A stretch of DNA of 64,000 bases from Carboxylicivirga longa (GTDB lineage: Bacteria; Bacteroidota; Bacteroidia; Bacteroidales; Marinilabiliaceae), in NCBI RefSeq assembly GCF_050589825.1, contig NZ_JBNGOZ010000005.1, positions 186,001-250,000 on the forward strand. Direction: 5' to 3'. The notes beneath the pieces were generated by a model. The model had not been told where the DNA came from. It saw only the letters and a program-made list of their open reading frames with translations, and made no database searches. Of the stretch, positions 24,870 to 34,035 are shown in pieces. The position numbers were made by a program, and so were the translations under genes. How positions within the stretch are numbered: the first letter of the stretch is position 1; each line of letters starts with the position of its first letter.

Positions 24870-26210
24870 CTAGTCAAATTTTCGTTTCATGAACCAGTAT
24901 TCATGTAATGTCAGGTTCAAGGTGAGTCGCATGTATTTTTCCTTTACTAAACCATGGTTGGTACTACCGCGTTGACCCCATTCGAAGCCCAGGTTGAAGG
25001 ATGTTTTACTTCGTTTTAACGGTAATCCAAGACCAAAAGTTATGCCAAAGTCCTTCAGGTTGTCACCACCGGCTGATAGGGGTGCCACCAGATACTCCTT
25101 TGTGTAGGAGGTACCCAGGCGATATTTTACACGGCTGGGATAAAAACTTGCACTTCGGTAGTTGGGTATAAACTCGACACCAAAGGCAATCTTTTGCTCA
25201 TCGCCAATAGAAAATTTATTTTCAGCAGGCTTGGAATCCAGGCCGGGAAAATCAGACTCGCTCCATTTTGCCAGGGAGTAATCAGCGGTCACTGTCAATA
25301 GGTCGTCAATGTTATAGGCCAGTCCAAATCCATATTTGGCGGGCAGTTCCAGTGTTCCGCTTTTTAACTTCTGATTTGAGTAGCTAATTGTGTCGGCGTT
25401 GAGAATGGTGGTTCCATCACGGTCGAAGGCTGTACCTTGCGCCACCAGCTTTTTGTATTTGCCGCCAATGCCCGACTGAGGGCTGTAGATGGCTCCAATT
25501 ACCAAATTATGACGTTCTTTGAGGTTCAGTCGGTACTGTACCCCAAAGTCCATATACAAATCTTTAACTGCAATTTTTTCTGATGTAGCTAACTTATGGC
25601 CCGATATGTCGTTGGGAAATTGAGCGATGGAAAAGTGTTTAACACTCCCAAAAAGGTAGGAGAAGTGGGCTCCCAGCGACAGGTTTTCTACAGGACTGAT
25701 GGCTAAACCGGCATAGGCCTTTGTTGTGTTTCCCGTACCCATGTAGTTAGAGCGCGAGTAATTACTCGAGGTTGGTGCGATGTCTGCCGATGAATTGTCA
25801 TCGAAAAATTCATATCCCACTATTGACTCCGGTTTTATACCGATAGACATAAATCCCCATTTAGCCAACGGAAATCCTATGGCAAAATACGAAAAGTTAA
25901 TGTCGGAGAAGCGGGCACTCATCTCATCGGATTGTATTTTTTGGTCGAATCCGGTCAAGCCCCCTTCGAAAAAGAAGGATAGGGAATCCATACTGAAATA
26001 GGAGGCGGGGTTGATGCTGTTAAGGTTATAGGGGCTGTTAAGGGCAATGCCTGTGTGTCCCATAGCATCGTTACGGCCAAAGCCGGATTCCTGCCAATCA
26101 CCCAGATCGTATCGGGAATATGGTGAATAAGTTCTTTTTTGAGCGGAGGCGGCAGTTGATAGACATGCTGCCAGTAAGAAAATTACTACAACTTTATATA
26201 TATTGTGCAT
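24870..26210 (-). CDS. Outer-membrane barrel protein of the coaX operon
   Basis: 446 aa, signal peptide with cleavage near TAASAQ (residue 23). The mature part starts KRTYSPYSRYDLGDWQESGFGRNDAMGHTGIALNSP and consists of repeated short amphipathic strands, like FadL/PorV-type barrels of Bacteroidota. A C-terminal segment repeats GFEWGQRGSTNHGLVKEKYMRLTLNLTLHE, as in the last strands of such proteins. Its start overlaps the coaX stop by 17 bases, so the two are coupled. Function unknown; it may be a hydrophobic-substrate channel. Confidence 0.82.
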   Translation of the reverse strand: MHNIYKVVVIFLLAACLSTAASAQKRTYSPYSRYDLGDWQESGFGRNDAMGHTGIALNSPYNLNSINPASYFSMDSLSFFFEGGLTGFDQKIQSDEMSARFSDINFSYFAIGFPLAKWGFMSIGIKPESIVGYEFFDDNSSADIAPTSSNYSRSNYMGTGNTTKAYAGLAISPVENLSLGAHFSYLFGSVKHFSIAQFPNDISGHKLATSEKIAVKDLYMDFGVQYRLNLKERHNLVIGAIYSPQSGIGGKYKKLVAQGTAFDRDGTTILNADTISYSNQKLKSGTLELPAKYGFGLAYNIDDLLTVTADYSLAKWSESDFPGLDSKPAENKFSIGDEQKIAFGVEFIPNYRSASFYPSRVKYRLGTSYTKEYLVAPLSAGGDNLKDFGITFGLGLPLKRSKTSFNLGFEWGQRGSTNHGLVKEKYMRLTLNLTLHEYWFMKRKFD

Positions 26211-26925
26211 TGTATTCTAGAATTCTGTTAAGTCCAATAAGTACTAAATTAGGGTTTACAAAGATGGGATTTTTTAATTTCCTTGCAAAAAATTCTGCAT
26301 CCCCGCCTGTTATTATTGTTTTTAAGTCATCATATTGCTCTGTTAGTGTCGCTATCAGCCCATCCATTTCAAAGGTAATACCGTTTTGAACACCCGCCTG
26401 TATAGCCTCATTGGTAGCGCTACCAATCAGAGGTGTTACCTCGTTACTACTTAAGTGGGGTAAGCGACTTGTGAACTGGTTGAGGGCCTTAAAACGCATG
26501 GCCATACCCGGTGATATATTGCCACCTAAAAAAATATTGTTACTTACCAGCTCGTAGGTAATGGCCGTACCGGCATCTATCACCAAAAGGTTGGTATCGG
26601 GGTATAGGGCAAGTGCACCTGCTACTGCTGCCAGTCTATCCTTACCCATGCTTTCTTTCGTTTTGTAATGCCATTCAAAGGGCAGGGGTGTTGTATTATT
26701 CAGCACCAAAATGGAACCGCTCAAAGCTGATAGTTGGTTCAGCAATGTGGTGTGTTCTTCTTCAACCACCGATGAAACAATGATGTGTCTGATAGTGAAG
26801 TGACTGGCTAGTTGACTGATAGATTGTTTGTCAAGAAAATCTGAATGGTCGGAGTAGATAAGTTTGCCTTGGTCAAAAACTCCTGTCTTCGTCTGCGTAT
26901 TTCCCCTGTCAATAACTAAATTCAC
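26194..26925 (-). CDS. coaX: Type III pantothenate kinase
   Basis: 243 aa from a GTG start. It phosphorylates pantothenate, the first step of CoA synthesis. The ATP-binding block NLVIDRGNTQTKTG is at residues 2-15, followed by KESMGKDRLAAVAGA near 90-104, VIDAGTAITYE near 113-123 and TGGDAEFFA near 213-221. The frame is open upstream to a TTG at 26976, but that stretch contains the exact promoter box TATCTTTG, and homologues begin at this point with MNLVID, so GTG at 26923-26925 is the start. First gene of the conserved envelope operon that runs to the PPIase. Confidence 0.9.
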   Translation of the reverse strand: MNLVIDRGNTQTKTGVFDQGKLIYSDHSDFLDKQSISQLASHFTIRHIIVSSVVEEEHTTLLNQLSALSGSILVLNNTTPLPFEWHYKTKESMGKDRLAAVAGALALYPDTNLLVIDAGTAITYELVSNNIFLGGNISPGMAMRFKALNQFTSRLPHLSSNEVTPLIGSATNEAIQAGVQNGITFEMDGLIATLTEQYDDLKTIITGGDAEFFARKLKNPIFVNPNLVLIGLNRILEYNAQYI

Positions 26926-26972
26926 GATATTAAGTGTTGTAAACCCCGGTACTTGATTAATTGAAATCAGCT

Positions 26973-26980
26973 GCAAAGAT
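26973..26980 (-). promoter_or_regulatory. -7 promoter box of the coaX-to-PPIase operon
   Basis: The minus strand reads TATCTTTG, exact TAnnTTTG, with the start expected near 26966 and a leader of about 40 nt to the GTG codon. The -33 element is not clear. Confidence 0.6.
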
Positions 26981-27022
26981 AAAAAAACTGAAGTGGCATA
27001 TAGCTAATACCAAACTGTTTTT

Positions 27023-28069
27023 ATGCGAAAAGTTCTTGTTGTTGAAGATGATAAGTTTATTTCAGCGATTATTAGCATGTTCTTGCGTGATTTGGGGCAT
27101 GAGCTAATCGGGAAATGTGATAATGGCGATGATGCTGTTGATCTGTGCCATCGTCTTCGTCCCGATGTGGTGCTGATGGACATTCATCTGGAGGGAGAGA
27201 TGGATGGTATTCAAACGGCTGAGCAGTTGCGGCGTGAACTTGAGATACCCGTTATTTATGTATCTTCTGACACAAGCAGTGAGGTGATTAAGCGGGCCAT
27301 AGTATCCAATTCGTATGCCTATCTGGTGAAGCCGGTGAATAAAAAAGAGCTGGGCATTGCCATTGACCTTGCTTACTATAAGCACCGTGTTGATCAGGAG
27401 CAGAAGGAGCGAGAACGGGGTTACCGTCAGTTTATCAGCGAGGCATCGCTGCCGTTGATGATTCTGCACGAAGGTCGCATACAATATCTTAATAATCTGG
27501 CGCTTGATCTGTTTAAGACGCATTACATGGAGGATGTATTGATGATGCCCTATCTCGATTTTGTCCATACTGCTTATAAGGAAGAGGTAGAATCAGTATT
27601 GCAGGCTTTTCACGAAAATGGCAGTGGTTTTAGCAGTAAGTCCATTGCCATGCATGATGTGCATGGACAGTCATTTTATGCACAGGTGTCGGGTTCGTCC
27701 ATTATTTTCAATAAAAAGAAATCTCTGCAGGTTACACTTGTGGATAACACTGCGGCCATTTATGCGCGCAAACGTAATGATTGCTTGTTGGGCTATATGT
27801 CGCGCATTGCCCATCCTTATTTTATTACCGACGCAAGTGGTCTGATAAAGGCTGTTGCGCCACATCCGTTATTCGAGGGCCTGGCACTCGAAGGGCAGCG
27901 GCTTCAGCAGTTGAGGGAGTTGTTCGAATCCATCGGTACCAATGTTATTTTCAAGAACGGGCTTGGGCAAACTGTTTTTGCACAGCATGTTATTCATGAT
28001 GCCGCTGGCAGGGTTTACGAAATTATGTTTATGCCTCAGGTAGGTGAAAACAGCGAAACCATTGGATAA
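27023..28069 (+). CDS. Response regulator receiver protein with PAS-like domain
   Basis: 348 aa. The N-terminal REC domain (1-120) has the acidic pair D9/D10, phospho-acceptor D53 in VVLMDIHL, a Ser/Thr switch in VSSDTSS near 80-85 and K103 in LVKPVN. A linker helix (about 118-135) leads to one or two PAS-like folds (about 135-240 and 250-340). There is no HTH, GGDEF, EAL or kinase core, so the output is probably a protein contact. The REC sequence is like those placed in front of histidine kinases (LEGEMDGIQTAEQL). It is divergent from coaX and convergent with mfd. No partner kinase is nearby. Confidence 0.88.
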   Translation: MRKVLVVEDDKFISAIISMFLRDLGHELIGKCDNGDDAVDLCHRLRPDVVLMDIHLEGEMDGIQTAEQLRRELEIPVIYVSSDTSSEVIKRAIVSNSYAYLVKPVNKKELGIAIDLAYYKHRVDQEQKERERGYRQFISEASLPLMILHEGRIQYLNNLALDLFKTHYMEDVLMMPYLDFVHTAYKEEVESVLQAFHENGSGFSSKSIAMHDVHGQSFYAQVSGSSIIFNKKKSLQVTLVDNTAAIYARKRNDCLLGYMSRIAHPYFITDASGLIKAVAPHPLFEGLALEGQRLQQLRELFESIGTNVIFKNGLGQTVFAQHVIHDAAGRVYEIMFMPQVGENSETIG

Positions 28070-28087
28070 CATGCCTTGGGCAGTTCT

Positions 28088-31000
28088 TTACTTTGCTTCT
28101 TCAGTGATACTTGTGTACATTTCTGTTACCATGTTTTTAACCTCCTTAATAGATGCGATATCACGTACCATCAGATATAATTTTTCCTTGCCCTCTTTCA
28201 TGCGTGCTTTTTTGCTGTTATGCTGTATCCACATGAGTATGCCGCTAAATATCGATGATTGGTAGTAAGGCGACTCTTGATTGGAAACGAAGTAGAAATA
28301 CAGTAGTTTGTTTTTGAAGATGATTTTTTCGATGCCCAGATGTTTAGCCATGCGGCGTATGCGAACAAGCTCGAAGAGGCGTTGTCCGGCGTCGGGGATG
28401 GGGCCAAAGCGGTCGATCAGGTTGTTTTCGAAGCGAAGCAGCTCGTCTTCTTCCTCCATATTGTCCAGTTCGCGATACAGGTGCATGCGTTCCGCCACAT
28501 TCTCAATGTAGCTATCGGGCAGGCGTAGTTCTGTATCGGTCTCAATCAGGCAGTCGCTGACAAACACCTTGGGGGTATCATTCTTTTCGTCATCGGCAAA
28601 AGTATCCTTGTACTCTGTCTCGCGCAGCTCGAGGAGCGCTTCATTAAGGATACGCTGATAAGTTTCGTAGCCAATATCGGAAATGAAACCGCTTTGTTCG
28701 CCACCCAGCACGTCGCCGGCACCTCGTATATCCAAATCTTGCATGGCAATGTTAAAGCCACTGCCCAGATCCGAAAATTCTTCCACAATCTTGAGGCGTC
28801 GTCTCGCTTCTTGGGTGAGTGTCGATAATGGCGGTGCCATCAGGTAACAAAAGGCTTTTTTGTTGGAGCGCCCAACGCGTCCGCGCAGCTGGTGTAGTTC
28901 GCTCAAGCCAAAGTTATGCGCATTGTTGATAATAATGGTGTTGGCATTGGGTATGTCAAGACCCGATTCGATGATGGTGGTGGCAATCAGCACGTCGTAC
29001 TCGCCTTCAATAAAGTCCAGCATAATCTTTTCCAGCTTGGGGCCTTCCATCTGCCCGTGCGCCACAATGGTTTTTATTTCGGGCAGGATGCGGTTAACCA
29101 TGGCTTCAACCTCCAGTATGTTTTGCACACGGTTGTTAATAAAGAAAACCTGGCCGCCGCGTTCTACTTCATAAAGAATAGCCTCTTTAATGATTTCCTC
29201 ATTCATGGCGTGCAGCTCGGTAATAATGGGGTGACGGTTGGGAGGTGCCGTATTTAAAATCGACAGGTCGCGTGCTCCCATCAGTGAGAATTGCAGGGTG
29301 CGCGGTATAGGCGTAGCGGTCAGCGTGAGGGTATCAACATTTACCTTTAGCTGTTTCAGTTTCTCCTTGATGGCCACCCCAAAGCGCTGCTCCTCATCAA
29401 TAATTAATAGCCCCAGGTTTTTAAACTCCACATCTTTCCCCGTAAGGCGGTGGGTGCCAATAAGAATATCCACCTGTCCTTCTTTCGTTTTTTTAAGTGC
29501 TTCTTTAATACTCTTCGGTTTACGCAGGCGACTGACGTATTCAACATTGGCAGGAAAGTCCTTAAGGCGCTCACGGAAGGTTTGGTAATGTTGGAGCGCC
29601 AATATGGTGGTGGGTACCAATACGGCCACCTGCTTGTTGTCGGCAATGGCCTTAAAGGCAGCGCGTATGGCAATTTCTGTCTTTCCAAAGCCCACATCGC
29701 CGCATACCAGGCGATCCATAGGGGTGGCTTTTTCCATGTCTTCCTTGACGGCCACGGTGGCTTTGGTCTGATCCGGAGTGTCCTCAAAAAAGAAAGAAGC
29801 TTCCAGTTCGGTTTGCAGGTAGGTATCGGGTGAAAAGGTAAAGCCGGGCTCCGCCTTGCGTTTGGCATACAGGGCGATGAGTTCGCGGGCAATGTCTTTT
29901 ACTTTTTTCTTGGTTTTATCTTTTAGTTTTTGCCAGGCGGCCGTGCCCAGTTTGTTGATTTTGGGCGGGGTGCCCTCTTTGCCCTTAAATTTGCTGATGC
30001 GGTGTAGTGAATGAATATTCACCAGCAGTACATCGTTGTCGCGGTAGACCAGGCGGATGGCTTCCTGTGGCTTGTCATTCACCGTTTGGGTTACCAGGCC
30101 ACCAAAACGTCCTACGCCGTGGTCGATGTGCACCACATAGTCGCCGGGATTAAGGCGGCTTAATTCTTTCAGGGAGATGGCTTGCTGTGCTGCTTTGGCT
30201 TTTTCGGTGCGCAGCGAGAATTTATGGTAGCGCTCAAATATCTGGTGGTCGGTATAAAAGCAGCGTTTGTTGTCGTGGTCGATAAAGCCCTCGTGCAGGC
30301 TGTGATTGATTTCGCCATACTGCAGCCTGATGCCCCGATCGTGGAAGATGGCTTTCAGGCGCTCAAACTGACGGGGGTTATCCGACAGGATGAAGCACTC
30401 GTACTCTTCGGCTTGTTTTTCTTTCAGATTGGCCTCCAGTATCTCGAAGTTTTTGTGAAAGACGGGTTGTGGTGCGGTGTTGAAGCTGATCGTTTGGGTG
30501 CTTTTGTCCGCGGTGCTGAGGCTGATCAGGGGATGGTTGAGACATCCCTTGTAGAAATCTTCAAATGAGCATAGTGCCTGCGGACTCAGAAAGCTGTATT
30601 GCGTGTCTTCATCATCCTCTTCAGGTATTTCAAAAGTATGGCTTTTGATTTTGTCGATGATGGCAGCCATGCGCTCACTGATAAAGTCGAGGCTTTCGAT
30701 CCAAACATGTGCATTGGCAGGTAGATAGTCTGACAGGGGTGTTAGTGTTTCGTTATTTTGGTTTTCGGTGAGGTTGGGCACAATGGTGACCTGGTTCAGC
30801 TGCTCTTTCGACAGCTGGTTTTCCAGGTTGAATTTGCGGATACTGTCCACTTCATCGCCAAAAAAATCGATGCGATAGGGGTCTTCATCTGAGAAAGAAT
30901 AAACATCGACAATACTACCACGCACCGCATATTGTCCGGGTTCAAACACAAAATCCACACGCTCAAAATGATATTCGCTAAGTACATCGGTGATAAAGGA

Positions 31001-31453
31001 GATGTCAAGCTGATCGCCCTTGTTTACAAGCAGGCGGTTTTCGTCGAGCGACGCAGCTGAGATTACTTTCTCCACCAGTGCTTCAGGGTAGGTGATGACA
31101 AAAAGCTGGCTGGCCGGACTGTGTAGCTGGCTCAGTGCTTCAGTTCGCAGCAATACGTTTTGAGGGTCTTTCTGACCGTACTCGGGCGATCGTTTGTAAG
31201 ACGATGGCAAGAAGCATACAGCCCTGGGATTCAGTAGCTGGGCGATGTCGTTATACAGATAGGCGGCTTCCTCACGATCGTTAAGTACCACCAGATGGGG
31301 TCCCTCGTTAGCCAGGGTCGCCATGATTACGGCTTTATAGCTGCCACTTATCCCTTTAAGGGTGATTCTGCTATTTGCTTGCTTGATGGCTTGTTTAAGC
31401 TGATCAATGCGTTCATCGTTGGTATATAAGTCGCGTATCTGATTAATCTCCAC
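28088..31453 (-). CDS. mfd: Transcription-repair coupling factor
   Basis: 1121 aa. It displaces stalled RNA polymerase and recruits the UvrAB repair machinery. The UvrB-homology part covers about 1-350. The CarD-like RNAP-interacting domain starts near 430 (LNPGDYVVHIDHGVGRFGG). The RecG-like translocase has Walker A GDVGFGKTE near 585, the DEEQRFG box near 685 and TATPIPRTLQ. The C-terminal TRCF domain covers about the last 200 residues. It is a single-gene unit with its own -7 box, and all expected domains are intact. Confidence 0.97.
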   Translation of the reverse strand: MEINQIRDLYTNDERIDQLKQAIKQANSRITLKGISGSYKAVIMATLANEGPHLVVLNDREEAAYLYNDIAQLLNPRAVCFLPSSYKRSPEYGQKDPQNVLLRTEALSQLHSPASQLFVITYPEALVEKVISAASLDENRLLVNKGDQLDISFITDVLSEYHFERVDFVFEPGQYAVRGSIVDVYSFSDEDPYRIDFFGDEVDSIRKFNLENQLSKEQLNQVTIVPNLTENQNNETLTPLSDYLPANAHVWIESLDFISERMAAIIDKIKSHTFEIPEEDDEDTQYSFLSPQALCSFEDFYKGCLNHPLISLSTADKSTQTISFNTAPQPVFHKNFEILEANLKEKQAEEYECFILSDNPRQFERLKAIFHDRGIRLQYGEINHSLHEGFIDHDNKRCFYTDHQIFERYHKFSLRTEKAKAAQQAISLKELSRLNPGDYVVHIDHGVGRFGGLVTQTVNDKPQEAIRLVYRDNDVLLVNIHSLHRISKFKGKEGTPPKINKLGTAAWQKLKDKTKKKVKDIARELIALYAKRKAEPGFTFSPDTYLQTELEASFFFEDTPDQTKATVAVKEDMEKATPMDRLVCGDVGFGKTEIAIRAAFKAIADNKQVAVLVPTTILALQHYQTFRERLKDFPANVEYVSRLRKPKSIKEALKKTKEGQVDILIGTHRLTGKDVEFKNLGLLIIDEEQRFGVAIKEKLKQLKVNVDTLTLTATPIPRTLQFSLMGARDLSILNTAPPNRHPIITELHAMNEEIIKEAILYEVERGGQVFFINNRVQNILEVEAMVNRILPEIKTIVAHGQMEGPKLEKIMLDFIEGEYDVLIATTIIESGLDIPNANTIIINNAHNFGLSELHQLRGRVGRSNKKAFCYLMAPPLSTLTQEARRRLKIVEEFSDLGSGFNIAMQDLDIRGAGDVLGGEQSGFISDIGYETYQRILNEALLELRETEYKDTFADDEKNDTPKVFVSDCLIETDTELRLPDSYIENVAERMHLYRELDNMEEEDELLRFENNLIDRFGPIPDAGQRLFELVRIRRMAKHLGIEKIIFKNKLLYFYFVSNQESPYYQSSIFSGILMWIQHNSKKARMKEGKEKLYLMVRDIASIKEVKNMVTEMYTSITEEAK

Positions 31454-31470
31454 GGGTTGCTATTTTTTTG

Positions 31471-31478
31471 CAAAAGTA
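31471..31478 (-). promoter_or_regulatory. -7 promoter box of mfd
   Basis: The minus strand reads TACTTTTG (exact TAnnTTTG), 17 bases before the mfd ATG, which would give a very short leader of about 12 nt. Confidence 0.55.
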
Positions 31479-31523
31479 ATTGAAAAATACGAGGCTTAAA
31501 AAACGACCAGAAGACATAAAGTA

Positions 31524-31561
31524 AACAAGCCTCTAAAGTGAGATGGCTTTAGAGGCTTGTT
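31524..31561 (-). terminator. Terminator-like hairpin after fbp
   Basis: AACAAGCCTCTAAAG (31524-31538) and CTTTAGAGGCTTGTT (31547-31561) form a perfect 15-bp stem with an 8-base loop between fbp and mfd. On the minus strand it is followed by TACTTTATG, a poor U-run. Confidence 0.75.
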
Positions 31562-31586
31562 CATGGGGTTATTTAATGTTTGAGTG

Positions 31587-32612
31587 CTAACTGTCTTTGC
31601 CGTACTTTTTAAGGAAATTTTCAATCTTGCCCACCATGTTTTTTGAACCTGTATAAAAGGGTGTGCGCTGATGCAGTGATGAGGGCTTTATCTCCATGAT
31701 GCGCTGATCGCCATTGGTGGCCATGCCGCCGGCCTGCTCCGCCAAAAAGGCGATGGGATTGCACTCGTATAAGAGACGCAGCTTTCCCGCGGGGGCGTTC
31801 TCAAATTCGGGATAGATAAAGATGCCGCCCTTTAGCAGGTTGCGATGAAAGTCGGATACCAGCGACCCGATGTAGCGTGAGGAGTAGGGGCGGTGGGTTT
31901 CTTTATCGCGCTCCTGACAATATTTAATGTATTTCTTAACGCCTTTGGGAAATTTCTTATAGTTGCCCTCGTTGATGGAGTAGATGGTGCCGTCTTCCGG
32001 AGTGTTGATCATTTGGTGCGAGAGGCAGAACTCGCCAATGGAAGGATCCAGCGTAAAGCCGTTGACGCCGTTGCCCGTGGTATATACCAGCATGGTAGAA
32101 CTGCCGTAAAGAATATAACCGGCGGCCACCTGCTCTGTTCCTTTTTGCAGAAAGTCATCCATAGTGGCACGTGATCCTTCCGGAGTCTTACGTTTATAGA
32201 TGGAAAAGATGGTGCCAATGGATACATTCACGTCAATATTCGACGAGCCATCAAGTGGGTCCATCATAAACACATACTTGGCATTTTGAGCAATTTCATC
32301 ATCAAAAAATATAAAGCTCTCGTTCTCTTCCGAGGCAATGGCGCATATTTCGCCGCAGCTATGCATGGCATCAATAAAATACTCATTGGCAATAACGTCC
32401 AGCTTCTTCTGATCTTCGCCTTGTACATTGGTGTTGTTGGCCTCACCAAGTATGTCAACCAGGCCGGCTTTATTCACTTCGCGGTTAACGATGCGTGCCG
32501 CTGTGCCCAGGTGATGCAGCATATGCGAAAAACCGCCATCGGCCTTGTAGTCCAGTTCCATCTGGCTTTTCAGGATAAATTCATTTAGGGTAGTAACCTC
32601 AAATTTAGTCAT
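31587..32612 (-). CDS. fbp: Fructose-1,6-bisphosphatase, class I
   Basis: 341 aa. It hydrolyses fructose 1,6-bisphosphate to fructose 6-phosphate in gluconeogenesis. The Mg2+ and substrate motif DPLDGSSNID lies near residues 117-126, preceded by the conserved EENE region near 94-97. Substrate-binding blocks are YIGSLVSDFHRNLLKGGIF near 246-264 and KLRLLYECNPIAFLAEQAGG near 276-295. The frame is open for 19 codons upstream, but homologues start at MTKFEVTTL, so the ATG at 32612 is chosen. It is a single-gene unit with a long hairpin downstream. Confidence 0.95.
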   Translation of the reverse strand: MTKFEVTTLNEFILKSQMELDYKADGGFSHMLHHLGTAARIVNREVNKAGLVDILGEANNTNVQGEDQKKLDVIANEYFIDAMHSCGEICAIASEENESFIFFDDEIAQNAKYVFMMDPLDGSSNIDVNVSIGTIFSIYKRKTPEGSRATMDDFLQKGTEQVAAGYILYGSSTMLVYTTGNGVNGFTLDPSIGEFCLSHQMINTPEDGTIYSINEGNYKKFPKGVKKYIKYCQERDKETHRPYSSRYIGSLVSDFHRNLLKGGIFIYPEFENAPAGKLRLLYECNPIAFLAEQAGGMATNGDQRIMEIKPSSLHQRTPFYTGSKNMVGKIENFLKKYGKDS

Positions 32613-32741
32613 GGATAATGGGATTTGATTATATTTTGAAAGATACGCTAAAGCTTTGATTGATAACAATGATAAGGCTCAAGTGTTGTGATGTGAAAGG
32701 AAATGCTTATAAATTGAAAGTATATTTTTCTTCAAAGTGGT

Positions 32742-32771
32742 TTTGCGAAACAAAGTGAAGATGTAAATTTA
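32742..32771 (+). promoter_or_regulatory. Candidate promoter of the aspartate kinase gene
   Basis: TTTG (32742-32745), 18 bases, then TAAATTTA (32764-32771), one base from TAnnTTTG. The expected start coincides with the ATG at 32776, so the mRNA would be leaderless or nearly so. Confidence 0.35.
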
Positions 32772-32775
32772 GGGC

Positions 32776-34035
32776 ATGAGAGTATTTAAGTTTGGTGGGG
32801 CATCGGTTAAAGATGCTCAGGGAGTTAGGAATCTGGCGCATATTGTGCAGACTTATAATAAACGCCTGGTTGTGGTGGTATCGGCCATGGGTAAAACAAC
32901 CAATGCCATGGAAGATGTTGTGGCGGCCTATATGAAGGGCGATAGAATGCTGCTTGATGATCGATTGGCAATGGTGAAAAGTTATCATGAACAGATTATT
33001 GAGGATTTGTTTGGCCCGGACAATGATTGTATTGCCGCTTTATTACAACAGCTGGCGGATAAGCTGGCGACTGAACCCTCTCTGGATTATGATTTTGAAT
33101 ATGATCAGATTGTACCCTACGGTGAATTGATGAGTACAACCATTATTAGTCATTATCTTGCCAGTATTGGACTTGAAAATGTTTGGCTTGATGTGCGTAA
33201 ACTCATTCGTACCGATGAAGTGTATCGCAGTGCCAATGTGGACTGGCCGCTGAGTACAGCGTTATTAAATGAAGCTGTTGAACAGGATCAACATCGCCTA
33301 TTTGTAACACAGGGTTTTATTGGTTCAACCAAAACCAACCTGATGACTACCCTGGGGCGTGAAGGATCGGATTATACGGGGGCTATTATTGCCCATGCCC
33401 TGACGGCCGATCGTTTGGTGATATGGAAAGATGTGCCGGGAGTACTCAACGCTGATCCTCGCTGGTATCCGCATGCTCAAAAGATTGATGAGCTCTCGTA
33501 CTGGGAGGCCATTGAGCTAAGCTATTACGGCGCGCAGGTGATCCATCCCAAAACACTCAAACCTCTGCAAAACAAGCAAATACCTTTGTATGTAAAGTCC
33601 TTTGTAAATCCGGAAGAATCCGGCACGATCATCCAGAGCAGTGAGCAGCCCGGTGATTTACAGCCCATCTTTGTCTTGAAAGCCAATCAGGTACTCATTT
33701 CCATGTCACCCAAAGATTTCTCATTTATTATGGAGGAGAGTCTCAGTGATATATTTCAGGTGTTCTCGAAGCATCGGGTGCGCCTTAATATGATGCAGAC
33801 CTCCGCCTTGAACTTTTCGGTGTGTGTAGATGACTCACCACGTGTACAGCAGGCTATTGATGCCTTACAGACTCATTTTGATGTGCGCTATAACGAGGAT
33901 ATGGAGCTGGTGACTATTCGCCACTATAGTGATGCAGCCATTGAGGTGATCTTAAAAGACAAAGAGTTAGTGGATTCGCAGGTGAGCCGTAAAACAGCGC
34001 GCTATGTTTTGAAGGGCTCACCCTGGAATTTTTAA
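32776..34035 (+). CDS. Aspartate kinase
   Basis: 419-aa monofunctional aspartokinase, catalysing the first step of the Lys/Thr/Met/Ile family. The kinase starts MRVFKFGGASVKDAQGV with the KFGG phosphate loop. Later blocks are GFIGSTKTNLMTTLGREGSDYTG near 186-208 and WKDVPGVLNADPR near 218-230, followed by YGAQVIHPKTL near 251-261. Two ACT domains (about 300-419) should provide feedback control. No homoserine dehydrogenase fusion is present. The 3' end overlaps the convergent lipoprotein gene by four bases. Which isozyme it is cannot be told. Confidence 0.93.
   Translation: MRVFKFGGASVKDAQGVRNLAHIVQTYNKRLVVVVSAMGKTTNAMEDVVAAYMKGDRMLLDDRLAMVKSYHEQIIEDLFGPDNDCIAALLQQLADKLATEPSLDYDFEYDQIVPYGELMSTTIISHYLASIGLENVWLDVRKLIRTDEVYRSANVDWPLSTALLNEAVEQDQHRLFVTQGFIGSTKTNLMTTLGREGSDYTGAIIAHALTADRLVIWKDVPGVLNADPRWYPHAQKIDELSYWEAIELSYYGAQVIHPKTLKPLQNKQIPLYVKSFVNPEESGTIIQSSEQPGDLQPIFVLKANQVLISMSPKDFSFIMEESLSDIFQVFSKHRVRLNMMQTSALNFSVCVDDSPRVQQAIDALQTHFDVRYNEDMELVTIRHYSDAAIEVILKDKELVDSQVSRKTARYVLKGSPWNF

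Noticed and set aside
29404..29892. A 162-codon open frame inside mfd on the same strand
   Set aside because: It lies wholly within the conserved translocase part of mfd in another frame, has Pro/Trp-rich nonsense composition and no motif.
30182..30568. A 128-codon open frame antisense to mfd
   Set aside because: No homology pattern, and it overlaps a well-conserved gene completely.
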